From NCBI GenBank assembly GCA_013399695.1, contig VXAU01001335.1, positions 62,206-126,205 of the forward strand: DNA of 64,000 nt, written 5' to 3'. This stretch comes from Formicarius rufipectus. Lineage: Eukaryota; Chordata; Aves; Passeriformes; Formicariidae. Below, piece by piece: positions 39,175 to 51,100 of the stretch (its first letter is position 1; every line of letters begins with the position of its first letter). Below the pieces are notes generated by a model. That model ran no database searches. It was not told the DNA's origin and was given only the letters and a program-made list of their open reading frames with translations. Both the position numbers and the translations under genes were made by a program.

Positions 39175-39985
39175 CACAGAATCATGCAATATGCTGAGTT
39201 GGAAGGGATCCACAAGGATCATCAAGTCCAACTCTCAGTTCTGCAGAGGACTGTCCCCAGGAGTCACACCATGTGACTGAGAATATCACCCAAACATTCT
39301 TGAATTCTGTCAGACTTCACGCAGTGATCTCTTCATTAGGGAGCCTCTTCCAGTACCCAACCATACTCTGGGTGAAAAACCTTCCTCTAATATCCAGCCT
39401 AAACTTCCCCTGACACAACCTCAGACCGCTACCTCCAGTCCTGTCAGTGGTTACCACAGAGAAGAGATCAGTCTCTGCCCCTCCTCTTCCCCTCATGAGG
39501 AAGTTGTAACTGCAGTGAGGTCTCCCCTCAGTCTCCTGCAGCCTGAACAGACCAAGTGACCTCACCCACTCCTCATGTGGCATTCCTTCAAGGCCCTTCA
39601 CTGTCTTTATTGCCTTCCTTGAGACTTTTTTGAGCTTTAGCTATTTCTTAAATTGTGTTGCCCAAAACTGCACACAGTATCCAAGGTGAGCCTGCCCCAG
39701 TGCGGAGCAGAGCGGGACAATCCCCTCCCTCACCTGGATGGTGATTCTGTGCCTGATGCCCCCCAGGACAGGGTTGGCCCTCCTGGCTGCCAGGGCACTG
39801 CTGATTCACATTCAGCTTGTTGTCAGGCAGTCTGTATGTAGGTATGGGTTTGTCCCATCCCAGGTACAGAATCCAGCGCTTCCCCGTGTTGCACTTCATG
39901 TGGTTGGTGATTGCCCAGCCCTCTAATTTATCAAGATCTTTATCCATTGAGTTGTCCATCAAATCGATATTTCTCCAATTTAGTG
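39175..39985 (-). mobile_element. CR1 LINE fragment B, minus strand, abutting fragment A
   Basis: A fresh CR1 3' terminus starts at cacagaatcatgcaatatgc (39175) and continues gttggaagggatccacaagg ... caagtccaactctc. The minus-strand translation reads DLDKLEGWAITNHMKCN at the 5' side and LFRLQETEGRPHCSYNFL, LFSVVTTDRTGGSGLRLCQG and FRLDIRGRFFTQSM toward the 3' end, in the order expected for CR1. It belongs to a different subfamily from fragment A, judging by the 3' region. The 5' limit near 39985 is approximate. No continuation of fragment A is visible beyond it. Confidence 0.88.
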
Positions 39986-41165
39986 AGAAAGGGGTTTTAT
40001 GGGAAATAATAAATTCCTAAAAAATAATTCTCTACATTATTAAATATGTAACTTAATTAAATTAAAACTTTAGTGCATCTGTAGTGATGCAACAGTAGTA
40101 AAAGCTCCCTTTACTTACTTTCCATTTTTGTCAGGTTTTCCTCTGAAGACGAAAACTGTATTTCTACCAGGAGACTGAAGTTGCTGAGAGACTATGGAAA
40201 CTCAGATTTAAGGAAAAGAAAAAAAAAAGTCCACCCTTTTTTAATTGACATTGCTTCAGTCTGAAATGGAAAGTTTAAAGCAATTCTCTGTGAATGCTCA
40301 GAGCTTACGATTTTGCTCTAGAATTTCAGGTTATGACTGTGTATCTGTTCATATTGTTCCTACATACTGTTCCTGTTCATAGTAAAATCTCTTTGTAACA
40401 GTCTCGTAGTCTTTTTATTTTGAGAAGCAGAGGTCATAAGGAGGGTATTATAGGGGAAAAAAATCCTGTGCTTACAGCTCAATCTACTTAGACAAAAGTT
40501 AGTGTAAAAGTTTGTTTAACAGACTGTCTTGAAAACGCGAACAAAAAGCAACTGGGAAATAAAATGGTTTTAAAGGGATTACATCTGGCTTTGCTACAGT
40601 TGGATCTCCATGGACGTCATGTTTTCACTTTTTAAAATATCTTGTTTAAAATGTCATGCTGAAACCAATGTTGTCACTAAGAATTTCAGATTGAGTGAGT
40701 ATTAGTGTTGGTACTCTGTAGTAGTCTATGACTTGATTTTAATGTCATTTAAAGAGAGACAGAGAAGAGGGCTCATCGTGTATTAAAGGTACAGGTTTCT
40801 TTTGAGATTGTTTTTTCTCCCACCTTCCGATTGTGATAGTGTTACTTCTGTGGTTCCTCAGCCTTTATTGATCAGTTAAGGCATGCAAGGTTCTCTTAGC
40901 ATAGTAATCTGTGTTTTATGGAAACCTATACAGTAAGTATTATTGCAGATGATAGCCTCAAAGGACATTCAGATGAAAATATTCATCCTGCTCCTTTGTT
41001 CTGAGGATCTAGAAGAATAATTCTTGCCTGCCATGAAGTGCAACTAGTCAGAGTTAAAAGCTGACTGTGACAGGGAATTTAATAGCGGATGCTCAGCAGA
41101 AACACAGGAAAGTGCTTGGGGTTTCTGTTGCACTTTTTCAGGTATGATTTAACAGATTTTGTAGT

Positions 41166-41227
41166 TTGTTTTGTTTTGGGTTTTTTTGTTTGTTTTTTTG
41201 TTTCTTTTGGTTTGTTTGTTTGTTTTC
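41166..41227. repeat. T/G-rich low-complexity tract (UXS1 intron 1)
   Basis: About 60 bp of T with G interruptions, ending in tttgtttgtttgttt. It is the reverse-strand equivalent of the A/C tracts elsewhere in the window. Confidence 0.8.
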
Positions 41228-44200
41228 ACTTAATGCTGGCAGAGTTGTATCCCAGGGATAGCTCTTGGAATATTCCTTTCTTGATGGTATCCCAGTTGTT
41301 GCACTGCTCTGCATCCAGCATCATTTCAGAAAGGGGCTTCTCCAGAAAAAACTATTCAAACTTTTAAATTTCTAGGAATATAAATATGTTCAGTAGGAAA
41401 AACCCTCCTCACATTCTCTACTCATATGTGACTGATTGACTTTTGTTGGGGTAGTTTTGAGAAGTCTTGAAAAACTGTAAGGCTGTGGTTGCCAAGTAGT
41501 TGCAGCTTAATCTCTCAGAGGCTGGGGAAAAAAACAAAGACAGCAAACCAAACAAAAAAGAAGATTGGGGTTTTCTCAAAATCCTGTTGATTACTGTTTA
41601 GTCAGCAAAATGTAAATACCTCTTTAATAACAATCCCGGGATTAAGGCTTTAAGAAACAAATCTCTTTTCTACAAGTACTAGCTATTCATCATTACACTC
41701 AAGGCGTGTTCTTCTGTGGAAGTTGTCACTTCAAAGTGTACTGTCTTTGGGAGTGATTAATGACTGATGTATTTTTAATCTTCATTGTAGCACTTTTGCA
41801 AGGATTAATTGCAATTACAATAAGAATTATTTCTCTCATTTTATGTAAGGGATGCAGAGGAGAAAAAATCTCCCACAAAAGAGAGTCAAAATAGGACTAC
41901 AGGCCTTTCTCCTACAGGCCCTTAAACCAGACTTTTATGTGTCTTAGAACATTCCAGTTATTCTGATCACTTCCCTAATGGCAACTTATTATTACCTTAA
42001 TCATGCACTGGGTGAGGTTTACAATTAGTCTTTGAGAGAATAATTGGAACCTCTGTCTCTTTCTGTCTTGTAGGTGAGTGTCTTAATTGTTTGGTTATAA
42101 GTCATGCTTCTGTCTAGTCCAATTAATCATGAATTCTTCCCTTGCACAGTTTCAGTAGACATCAGGAAGCCTCTATGTTTATGAATGCTCTATAGTTGGA
42201 TGAGTAGGAAGTTTTTCATAGAGTATGTACTGTCTGTGGCTGTGGAGGGTCAGGCTGTTAAATCTTTAAGGTATGAGAATTGGTACAGGGCTGTTATCCT
42301 GGATGAATACCTTTTGGCTTAAAATATTTGGATTTTTAAGACTGGCTTTTACAGTGAGGTGATCGGTTATATTAGTGTTTGCTCAAATTTGGTCCATTAG
42401 GAGTCTCATACCTTTGAAATCTGGGTTTATATGTAGTGTCTGATTCACAGCCTTCCTGGTGTGGAAGCTTTTTTTAACCATCCCTATTTGCAGCTTTTGG
42501 TGCCTGTACTTGATGGGCCTGTCAGGTGTTTTTATGTTACCTGTGAGAATTTGCACCTTGAATTTAGGCTTGTTATTCTGCATCATTCTGCTTTGTGGAT
42601 TTAGACCCACTTGCCTTAATATGTTTGCATTGTTCATGCCTGAAGGACCGGCTGGCCTTGACATAACCTTTAAGGCAAGGAAATCCTCTGTGAGCCATAG
42701 TCATTGCCAACCACCAAACCCAGTCATACTGCTGATTCTGCAGCTGAGTAAACCTGTTATATAAATGTGTGTTTAGAAGAAAAACAACAAAACCTTATTG
42801 CCACTGTAGTGCAGAATCTTACTTCTGATTCCTTCAACCTTGATGTAAGCCCAGTGTGAGCGCCAGTATCCAAAGATATCCTTCTTGGAATTATACATTC
42901 AGAATCCTTTGTAATGGGAGTGTGTCGAAGTGAGTTTCTGCAACACTTCTTTGCGTATGAGAGAGACTTTGGGGTTCTTCAGGTCCCTCAATATGGTAGT
43001 TCTGTGTGGTTCATTTTTGCACGTTTTTGTTTTGGTTTTGCTTTTTTTTTTTTTTCCTTTTGGTTCTCATCGGTGGTACAAAAACACACTTCTTAGAAAT
43101 TTAATGGAAGGTCATGTACTCCTACAGAACATAGCGTTTTCAGAAGGATGTGAATGCCTTTTTGAGCTCCCCTTCCCTGCTGTGAATACTGAGAACACAA
43201 AATTAACATGTTTTCTTTAGGAAGCCAGTTTTTTTGTATGCAGTTTAGCTGCACTGTCTTTGCAGGGTGGTATTTGTGTTGCAGCTGGCAGCTCAGGTTT
43301 TCATCAATTCCTTCTTCACTGGCTAAGCTCAGATGTTTCCTGCCACTGTGTAAACAATACTTATATTATTTATATGGGTTTCTGTAGCCCAGAAAACTAA
43401 TTCATTCTTAGTATAGTTGAGAAGTGTCTAACTTGAGAATTCTCTACCTGTAGTTGCCAGATGGTCATCATTCATTGAAAAAAGAAGATTTTTCCATTAA
43501 TGTTATCATAAATAATTTGAAAATCCTAGCCAGAGCGTAAATAACTTGAATTTAACGTAGTGCTCAACATTGTATCCCTTTTACCCTCTATGCTAAATTT
43601 ACTTTATCTAGTTAACATAAAAACCAATAATTTTTTCTTAATTCAGTTAGATTTTATTGATCATTGGTTCTAATATAAAGCTTCCCTATCTTTTCCCCAG
43701 ATGATGACAGAATGTTTTATGATACAACCACAGATATCACAGATATCCTACAGTTTGTTTGATAGTCTGTCATGGATTCATTCAAGTTACTCTTCAAATT
43801 AATCAGCAGCACTCAGCAGTTACAAACAGTTCAGTAGCTTTGCCATCCCTTAAAGGTTAGAACAGCAGCTACACTACTGCATCTTCACTTGTGTCCTCCC
43901 ATTCCTTGTTCCTGGTTATATTTCATTTCTCCTCCTGCCTGGAAGGTGCCTGTGATTATAGCAGCGGGTTTTGTTTTCTCGTTTCTGTAACACCTCGTTG
44001 TCTGCTTGAGCTCAATAAGTAACAATGATGAAATTGTATGTGGAAAGCTTAAATGTAGGCAAAATACTTCACTAGCTGCTGCTCGAGACCTGCAACACAG
44101 CTTATGAAAACTGAGGATGCTTCAGAAGCTTTCTGTGTGTATATAAATACTGCAAATAGGCAACTCCTCCTTCTCAAGACCCAGTGCAATTGGAATTCCT

Positions 44201-45138
44201 AGGTTGAGCCTTGTCTCTTAAAGAGCAACTGCAGAATGACTTTCTGGAGATACTTGGGGTGTATTTCCTGTGTTGCTTGTTCTGCAGGCCCCATACATGA
44301 CTGTTCTATGTTAACCATATTTATCTTGATGATCTGAAGTTGTCAAGTCTTCCTTGTCAATGTACCCTGGTTTATGGCTTCTCATTTTTTTAATTTAAAC
44401 TACATTCTATGACCTAGTTGATAGTTAGAAGAAAAATAAGTGTTCTGATAGTCCTTCTATAATTACTTAAACCCTAAACAGTTTCAAAAGATTTTTTTTT
44501 CTAGTAGGAAATAAATTGGGCAGATGAAACTTTTTGTGTATCCAGAAACTGATACATCTTTGCTGTGCTATTCTAGACTGATTTATCTTTCTATAAAACT
44601 TTTTCCATACAAACAGTGTAGTGTTTGCTTAGTGAGGCATTCAGTTATCTTACTTGGGCGTATGTTTAGAGAAAGAACACAAGTGTGCACAAGCACTTGC
44701 TACCTTTAATGCAGGACTTTTTTGGCACCTCTTCAGACTGGTTCAGCTCTCACCTGTCTTTTTATTCCTGTTACTCTGCAGTTTCTATCTTGTGTTGTTC
44801 AGGTCTACAGGGTTCCTTTCTTGCTCTTGTAATTTTGTTCAGTGTCCCTAAGAAACAAGTTGAGTGTTCCAGTTTATTTAATCTGTGTGCAGTGACAAAT
44901 TATCACTTAGATAATTCCTGTACATTTTCTTACAGTCTCATGTAATCTCCTCAGAATTCCTCTCATACTCTGAAATTGTTCTAGATACTTGGAGCGAGGA
45001 GGGGTGTATGTAACTGCCTTAGATAATTTGTGATTATTATATTTAATATTGTCTTAAGTTCCTCTGATGATAACAGGAAAACTGACCTAATGTAATGTTA
45101 CATGACACCGTAATTTTTTCTGTCTTCTTGTTTTTCAG

Positions 45139-45166
45139 CTGTTTGGGGAAATTTTGTCAATATGAG
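45139..45166 (+). CDS. UXS1: UXS1 coding exon 2 (28-bp microexon)
   Basis: The exon follows a strong T-rich acceptor (ttcttgtttttcag) and precedes the donor gtaatg. It starts with the last two bases of a codon (xCT, Ser in other vertebrates), reads VWGNFVNM, and ends with AG of a split Arg codon completed by G in the next exon. In the vertebrate protein this segment is the luminal end of the single transmembrane helix and the first stem residues. The length of 28 bp is not a multiple of three, so skipping it alone shifts the frame. It contains an ATG at 45162-45164 that could serve as an internal start for a form lacking the anchor; the context is weak and this is only a possibility. Confidence 0.88.
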
Positions 45167-48100
45167 GTAATGTATATAGTTTTTGTATTGAATATTATTA
45201 TGTGAAATAAAATTAACGTACCTTTCTCATCAGCATGTATCAATGTATATAAAGTAGGCAGCTCACACTGTTGTTTGTGGGAATGCTAAGCAGCTAATAC
45301 TATTTTTTTAAATACAAGGTGTTCAGTCTTAAAAAGGATTGTGTGTCTGCTACAAATCTCACCCAGGATCTTACTCACACTTCAGCATCTGTCTTTCATT
45401 ATGCAAATTCGTCTTTTGATTTTGGCAAGTTGGTTGGCATACCTGGTTGGATTCTGCTTCTCTTCAGCATAGATTTGACTGTATCTCACTGATAATATGC
45501 TTAAATATTGAAGAGCAGCAGATTCTCCATGACTTGCCATAATTATGTTTTTGTACCTAGATTCAGAAATGTGATTTTCCTCCTTCACAGTTAACTGGGA
45601 GAGAATCTGATGGTTTAACTGCTGAAAAGCAAAAAATTTTGCATTGTCCCCTATAATTTTTTCCCTTTGGAAATAAAAAAGCATAGCATATGTATGTCAA
45701 ACATGCAGATTTTCACATAATTTCTGCTTGCACATGAGTTCGTCCTTCAGGAAAATTCACCAGGTATACACATCTGCAAAAGAAATTGAAGAGAATATGG
45801 GTACAGCCTGTTCCCTGTACAAAGGGATTATGTAGAGAGGACAAAATATTTCACCATCTTGTTTTGCTAGTAAAGCATTTTGGTACTCTGCCATGCCACT
45901 CTTAGCAGCACCAAGTAAGGAAAGTTTTAGGCAAACTAAAAAATCATGAATTTGCTATGGGCTCTGATTCACCCGGGACAGTTTACTCTGGGATGGTGTC
46001 CCAAGAGGTCCACTTTACTCCTCTTGGAGTTTCCCACCCTTGACACTCAGAGTGCTCAGCTGTTAGACAGACAGCTGCTGAGGCTTGCAGATGGACATAT
46101 CATTTAGTTTACCACGTTATCATGACCAATGCATTATGTCAGCTTAGCAACTGTTACATGAGCAGCTGAGCATTTCTTGAGGAAGGACAAGAACCTCAGA
46201 GAGTGGTTTGAGGAAGACAGGTGGATGTGGAATGCAGTGTGTTAGTGCCCTGATAAGCTGTTATTACAAAATCTACCATTACGTGCATCTGATTTCTTAT
46301 TTGAGATGTTCTTTGTAGAGCTATTGAAAACTTTATTTCTGAAGGTCTGATGTTGGTCCTTAGCCAGTAACTGAACTGCAGAGTGCCAGTCCTTCAGTTA
46401 CAGGATTAGTAAGAACTATCTTTGAGGTGACCTTTTAATATATTGAGAGGCTTTCCAAATTTTCCTTGCTCATTTATCAGAGAGGAAAGGCTATCTATTC
46501 CACAGTTGTTTGCATAACTTTTATAAAATTTCTTTTATTTGGGAAAACATTTCCAAAATCCATCAGGATAGCTTAATATTGCTTTCTTATAGTAAATTCA
46601 TTCTATGTTAACTGGAGGGATTTTTATTTGCCAGTAATACAATAAATTACAGGCTGTTTTGAAAAGACGATTCAGGGTCTGTGTTTTCATGTAGGAATTT
46701 TCTGTACTTTTTAGAGACACAGCAAAATTAATCTGGTCAGTAAGGTTTTTCCTCAGTAATAGACTGAACTGACTTTTAAAAGGTAAGGGTTTTACAGAGG
46801 GTTATGAAGGGAATCGTTGCTCTGACTTCTAACAGTATGGTTTGTATATATATGTCTGCTTAACAAAGGATCTTCTGTTTCCCTAGGTGTAATGAGTTCA
46901 GGTCCCAAGTAAAGGAGCTCTGTTTTTTATTTATGAAAGAACTCCATTTTATGTTGGATGCCCATGAATCCTCTAGTATGCAAAAACTTGCTACTGTAAG
47001 ATAAATAATTCCCCTTTCAGAAGGTTTAATTGAAAAAAATATAATTATGCAAATATAAGGAAAATTATGTAGACTAGAGGCAGGGGATAAAATTTAAAAA
47101 TATGTATTTCACATTTGTAGGAATTTACTCAAGAATGAACACGACTAACTGAGAGACTTTGCACAATTAGATGCTAAATAAAACCACACAGATTTGTGCA
47201 AGGCACCAGTTTCTTAGACAGTACTCTGATCTCACAAGTTACCATGATATGCTTCATCCTCAGCTTTATTTCAAATGAGTAACATTTGTATGAGAAGTCA
47301 GTATTACCCGTCATGTAGTTGCTAAAGGCATTTTAATATAGGGCTTTTTTCCCCTTGTGTTTGAAAAAGTTAAAAGTGAGATACATTTGCCCTTCTCGTT
47401 CTTTGATTAATACCATTGTGGCTTTAAGGAAAAATGTCAGTATACAATAAAACCCTCAAGGAGACATTTTGGACATTTGTGCAGTAAAGTTACACTCAAA
47501 AACAGTGATTAGACACTCTTCTAAAACGAAGTTAATACTCTCTGTAAAAGGAATGTCATTCTTACGGTGTTACTATTCCTTCCTGTGGACTTGGTTCAGT
47601 TTCTGCCAAACTTGGTGATAAGGCTGACTGATTTCAATGGGAATTGACCCATCCATTTTTATTTCTTCTGAGTATGTCTTAGAAATAATACTTACTCGAG
47701 ATTCTTGAGGATGCTTTTTTAACAGCATGATGAAGGTGTGCTGTTACAACTATTGCTTAGGTATGGATTATGTTTCTTTTCTTTCCAACAGGACTCTTCA
47801 AGAAAATGGGGATCAGAAAGTGGAAAGTAAAATAGAGGAGGTTAGTTTGCTAATATTTGTAATCTGTTTTGTTTTGAGGACTATATTTCACTCATTTCCT
47901 ATTGAAGGGGTATATTTAGTTTTGTCTCGTGACTCACCATTCTGCTAAATTCATTCTATGCATTGGATTTTTGTCTGTACATAAGTTTTTGAACTGTTCT
48001 TTACCATAGTCAAGTTTCTAACATGGATGTGTAACTCTGCTTTATTTCCCTCAAAACTGTTCTTGAAATTAAAAAATCTGCTGCAGAGAATAGGGTAGAA

Positions 48101-51100
48101 TCCTCCTGAGAACTATTTTATTTGTTGCTGAAAGGATATACACAAATTCTTTCTTCTGTGACCCTTACAAAATTTGAAGTATATATAAGTTTCATTTGAA
48201 AGTTGAAGCTTCCCAAAAATGCGTTGCTTTGTTCTTAAAAAATGAACAAAGGTAGCAGTATTTGTGGTTGGGGATGGTGTGCAGAACAAATGTTTTAAGC
48301 ACGAGTCCTGGTAATTTCTGGAGTAGACATGGGTATTAAAGACACTGGTGGTTCTGAACTTCTGTACCAGTACCTCTGAATTTCCATTTCAACGTCAGTT
48401 TGTTGTGAAATATTAAGAATGTGTGCAGCAATTCTTTTCCCAAATGTTCCAGACCTCTAGTCTAATAACAATAAAGGAAAGTATTCAATAGATGCAGAAG
48501 TCCTTGAGGTCAGTATCCCTTAGCATTATGTGGGTGTGTGTGACTGTATTAGTGTAGTTTGGTGTGTCTAATGTCTTGTATTCCAGCAGGTTTATACAAC
48601 AACTGTTCCTCTGAATGCAATGAGGAGACCACTGAAATTGCTTAAAATCAACGGAAAGATTGTGTTCTTAGTTTGTCTTTTGCATTCCTCTCTTCTGGTT
48701 TTGCTTGGGTTTTTTTGGGGGGTTTTGTTTGTTGGGGTTTTTTTGTTCATTTTGTTTTAATTCTGATAAGTGTAGCAACAAACATTGTGAAAATTCCAAC
48801 TGTTAAAGAGTGGTGAAATGCTTGAAATTCAATGTGTATGGCAGAGTTACTGTGAGGTTTAAGAAGCTGAGCATTTCTGGATCTTGTTTTTTAAAGCATT
48901 AGTTGTACAGTATCTTGAATCATCAGAATAACTGTTTCAAGAACTATGTGCTGCTCCACAGAGCTAAATATTTAATGAATGCAAATGACAATACTGTATT
49001 ATTTCCTCTGAACATGAATATGCAGCTTAATTCAGTTTATAAAGTTCCTGAATTGCCTAGCTCTAATTAGAAGTATTTGTACAAAACAAATTAATGTTCC
49101 TTGCTGATGTGTTGCTTCATAGTACCCACTTCAAGTGATAACCCTCTGATAGCTTTGGACTTATGTATAACCATAGAGGATAAATTTCATGACGAGGTTT
49201 TAGTAAACTTAAAAAGAAGAGTTCAGGGACTTGTTGAAATTTGGCAGGACTGTTAGAAATTTGGGTCCTGTGAAAGAAAGAACCTGAAAGTGATGCCAGC
49301 TTAAGTGATTCTCTTTTAAAGCAGTGAAAATGCAACCAAAAGTCTCGATAGGTGAACTGTATTTTCTAATGAATTTCTGTTAAATAGTTTCTTAAAAGCC
49401 TAGATAGAGCCTCACATCATGACATAGAATGTATCTTAGGTATTTAAACGTATTTTTAAATTTGCATACCATATTCTGGGAGAATTACAGCCTTTTCACT
49501 GAAACTAATGCCTCTTTCCATGTCTGTGTCCTCTGTATGCTTGTCCATGGTCCATTTAAATAGTTCAGATTTTACTTACTGTAAGTAAAGTAAACTTACT
49601 GTTGTGCTGTTGCTGGATATGAATTACCTTTGACAACCTCAGACTAGTCACTCATGACTTCACTTTGCCAAAAAAGAATCATAACATTGGTTGTCTTTAT
49701 CAAGGGTATGATGCTCATAGCCTTGAGGTACTTTGTTTTCAGTGGTAAGCTAAGGAATTTCATTTCACACTGTACTAGGTGATCGGTTTTTTTCATGGTA
49801 AAGGTTCAAGGTTTTTTCATGAAATTATGCCTTAAGATGCAAGTGTCTTGGAGTGTCTTCAGTAAAGCTCTTCATAGGAGACTGCCGTGATTTTTACTCA
49901 AAAGTAATCCCTATGTGTGTGTTTCATGATCTTAATCTTGTTTTATTCAAAGATTAAATGTTTTTCCTTTCTTTTAGGCTGTTGCACCTCTAAGGGAGAA
50001 AATCAAAGATCTAGAAAAAAGGTATGTCTTCTGCTAAATTTGGGAAGCAATTCAAAGGCACAGTTTCTGTTCTCTGAGCTGTCAATTCTGCATGTGGGCT
50101 TGAGATAAATGTTCTGTATATACTCCAAACACCTTTGAGTTGTTACCGTATGTGAGGATGGTGCCTTGAATGCTGAAAAACACTCATGCTTAAGGTATTT
50201 AGGCTGATTAATCCCACTAAAGCAAACTGGCAATGCTGGATTCTTGTCAAGTTCAAAACCTGTGGAGGTATTTGCTGTTTGGAGTCCTGCTGGTGAACGG
50301 ATTACCGTGGTTTAGAAAGTCCAATCCAGGTATGGGCTGGTTTCATACTGGTTTCAACTTCAAGAGACTGAAAATATGTTTTACCTCACTTTCCCCACAC
50401 TTGTGATCAGTTCCTATGGTTCAGCTAATGTACAGTGATTTGCTTGTGAATTATAGTCTGTGTATGAACTTCAGATGAGCCTGACTTGCTTCTCTCAGAA
50501 TTTGTAAGGGAATGTGTTATCTTGGATTAAACTGCATGGTGCAATTGAGGCAAAGCACAGAAGTTTTTTCATGTGCTGCAGATATTAAATATGTGCTGTA
50601 GTTCCACAAGCACCTTAAATAGACAAATAGGCATAGTTGCTAAAAGAAATAAATCCAAGCCTCATCCATTCCTCCATGGCTGCTTGTGTTCACCCTGCAA
50701 GATCATTTCCTCACTTTTATGCCTTCAGAACCATTGGAGTAAGCTGAATGGGAAAACTAGGGATTTCAGTGTCTATTTGCAAATAGTTCCCTCGCTTGAC
50801 AGCCTTGTTGCCTTTCTGTCCGATCAGTTCTCTGATTTGAGTATCCTCATGGGCAGATTCTTTTCATCACAAAACAAGGTCTGGAATAGAGGTGGGAATT
50901 GTCAGCTCTGGCAAGGACACACTGCCTTTTCAGTGATTCTGTTTTGCAGGTGGCACTGCTGGTGTCCCCAGCAAACAGCCAGCCAAGAGTGCTGCATTGC
51001 AAAGGGCCAAGTCTGGACTTGGCCTGCACAATACCAGTAAGCCCACATGGTTACGTATGGCATACTGGTAGTTGTGTGCTGTTCCTCTGGAGACGGGCAC

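Larger units (their letters stand above)
32731..45138 (+). other. UXS1: UXS1 intron 1
   Basis: More than 12 kb between the CpG region and coding exon 2. It carries two abutting antisense CR1 copies (38183-39985), A/C or T/G tracts (36561, 41166), and a 93-codon minus-strand open frame at 42383-42664 of unknown nature. No alternative coding exon was recognised. Confidence 0.75.
47841..49977 (+). other. UXS1: UXS1 intron 3
   Basis: A 2137-bp intron (gttagt ... cttttag). Contains the T/G tract at 48698 and the 19-bp palindrome at 49571. Confidence 0.9.
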
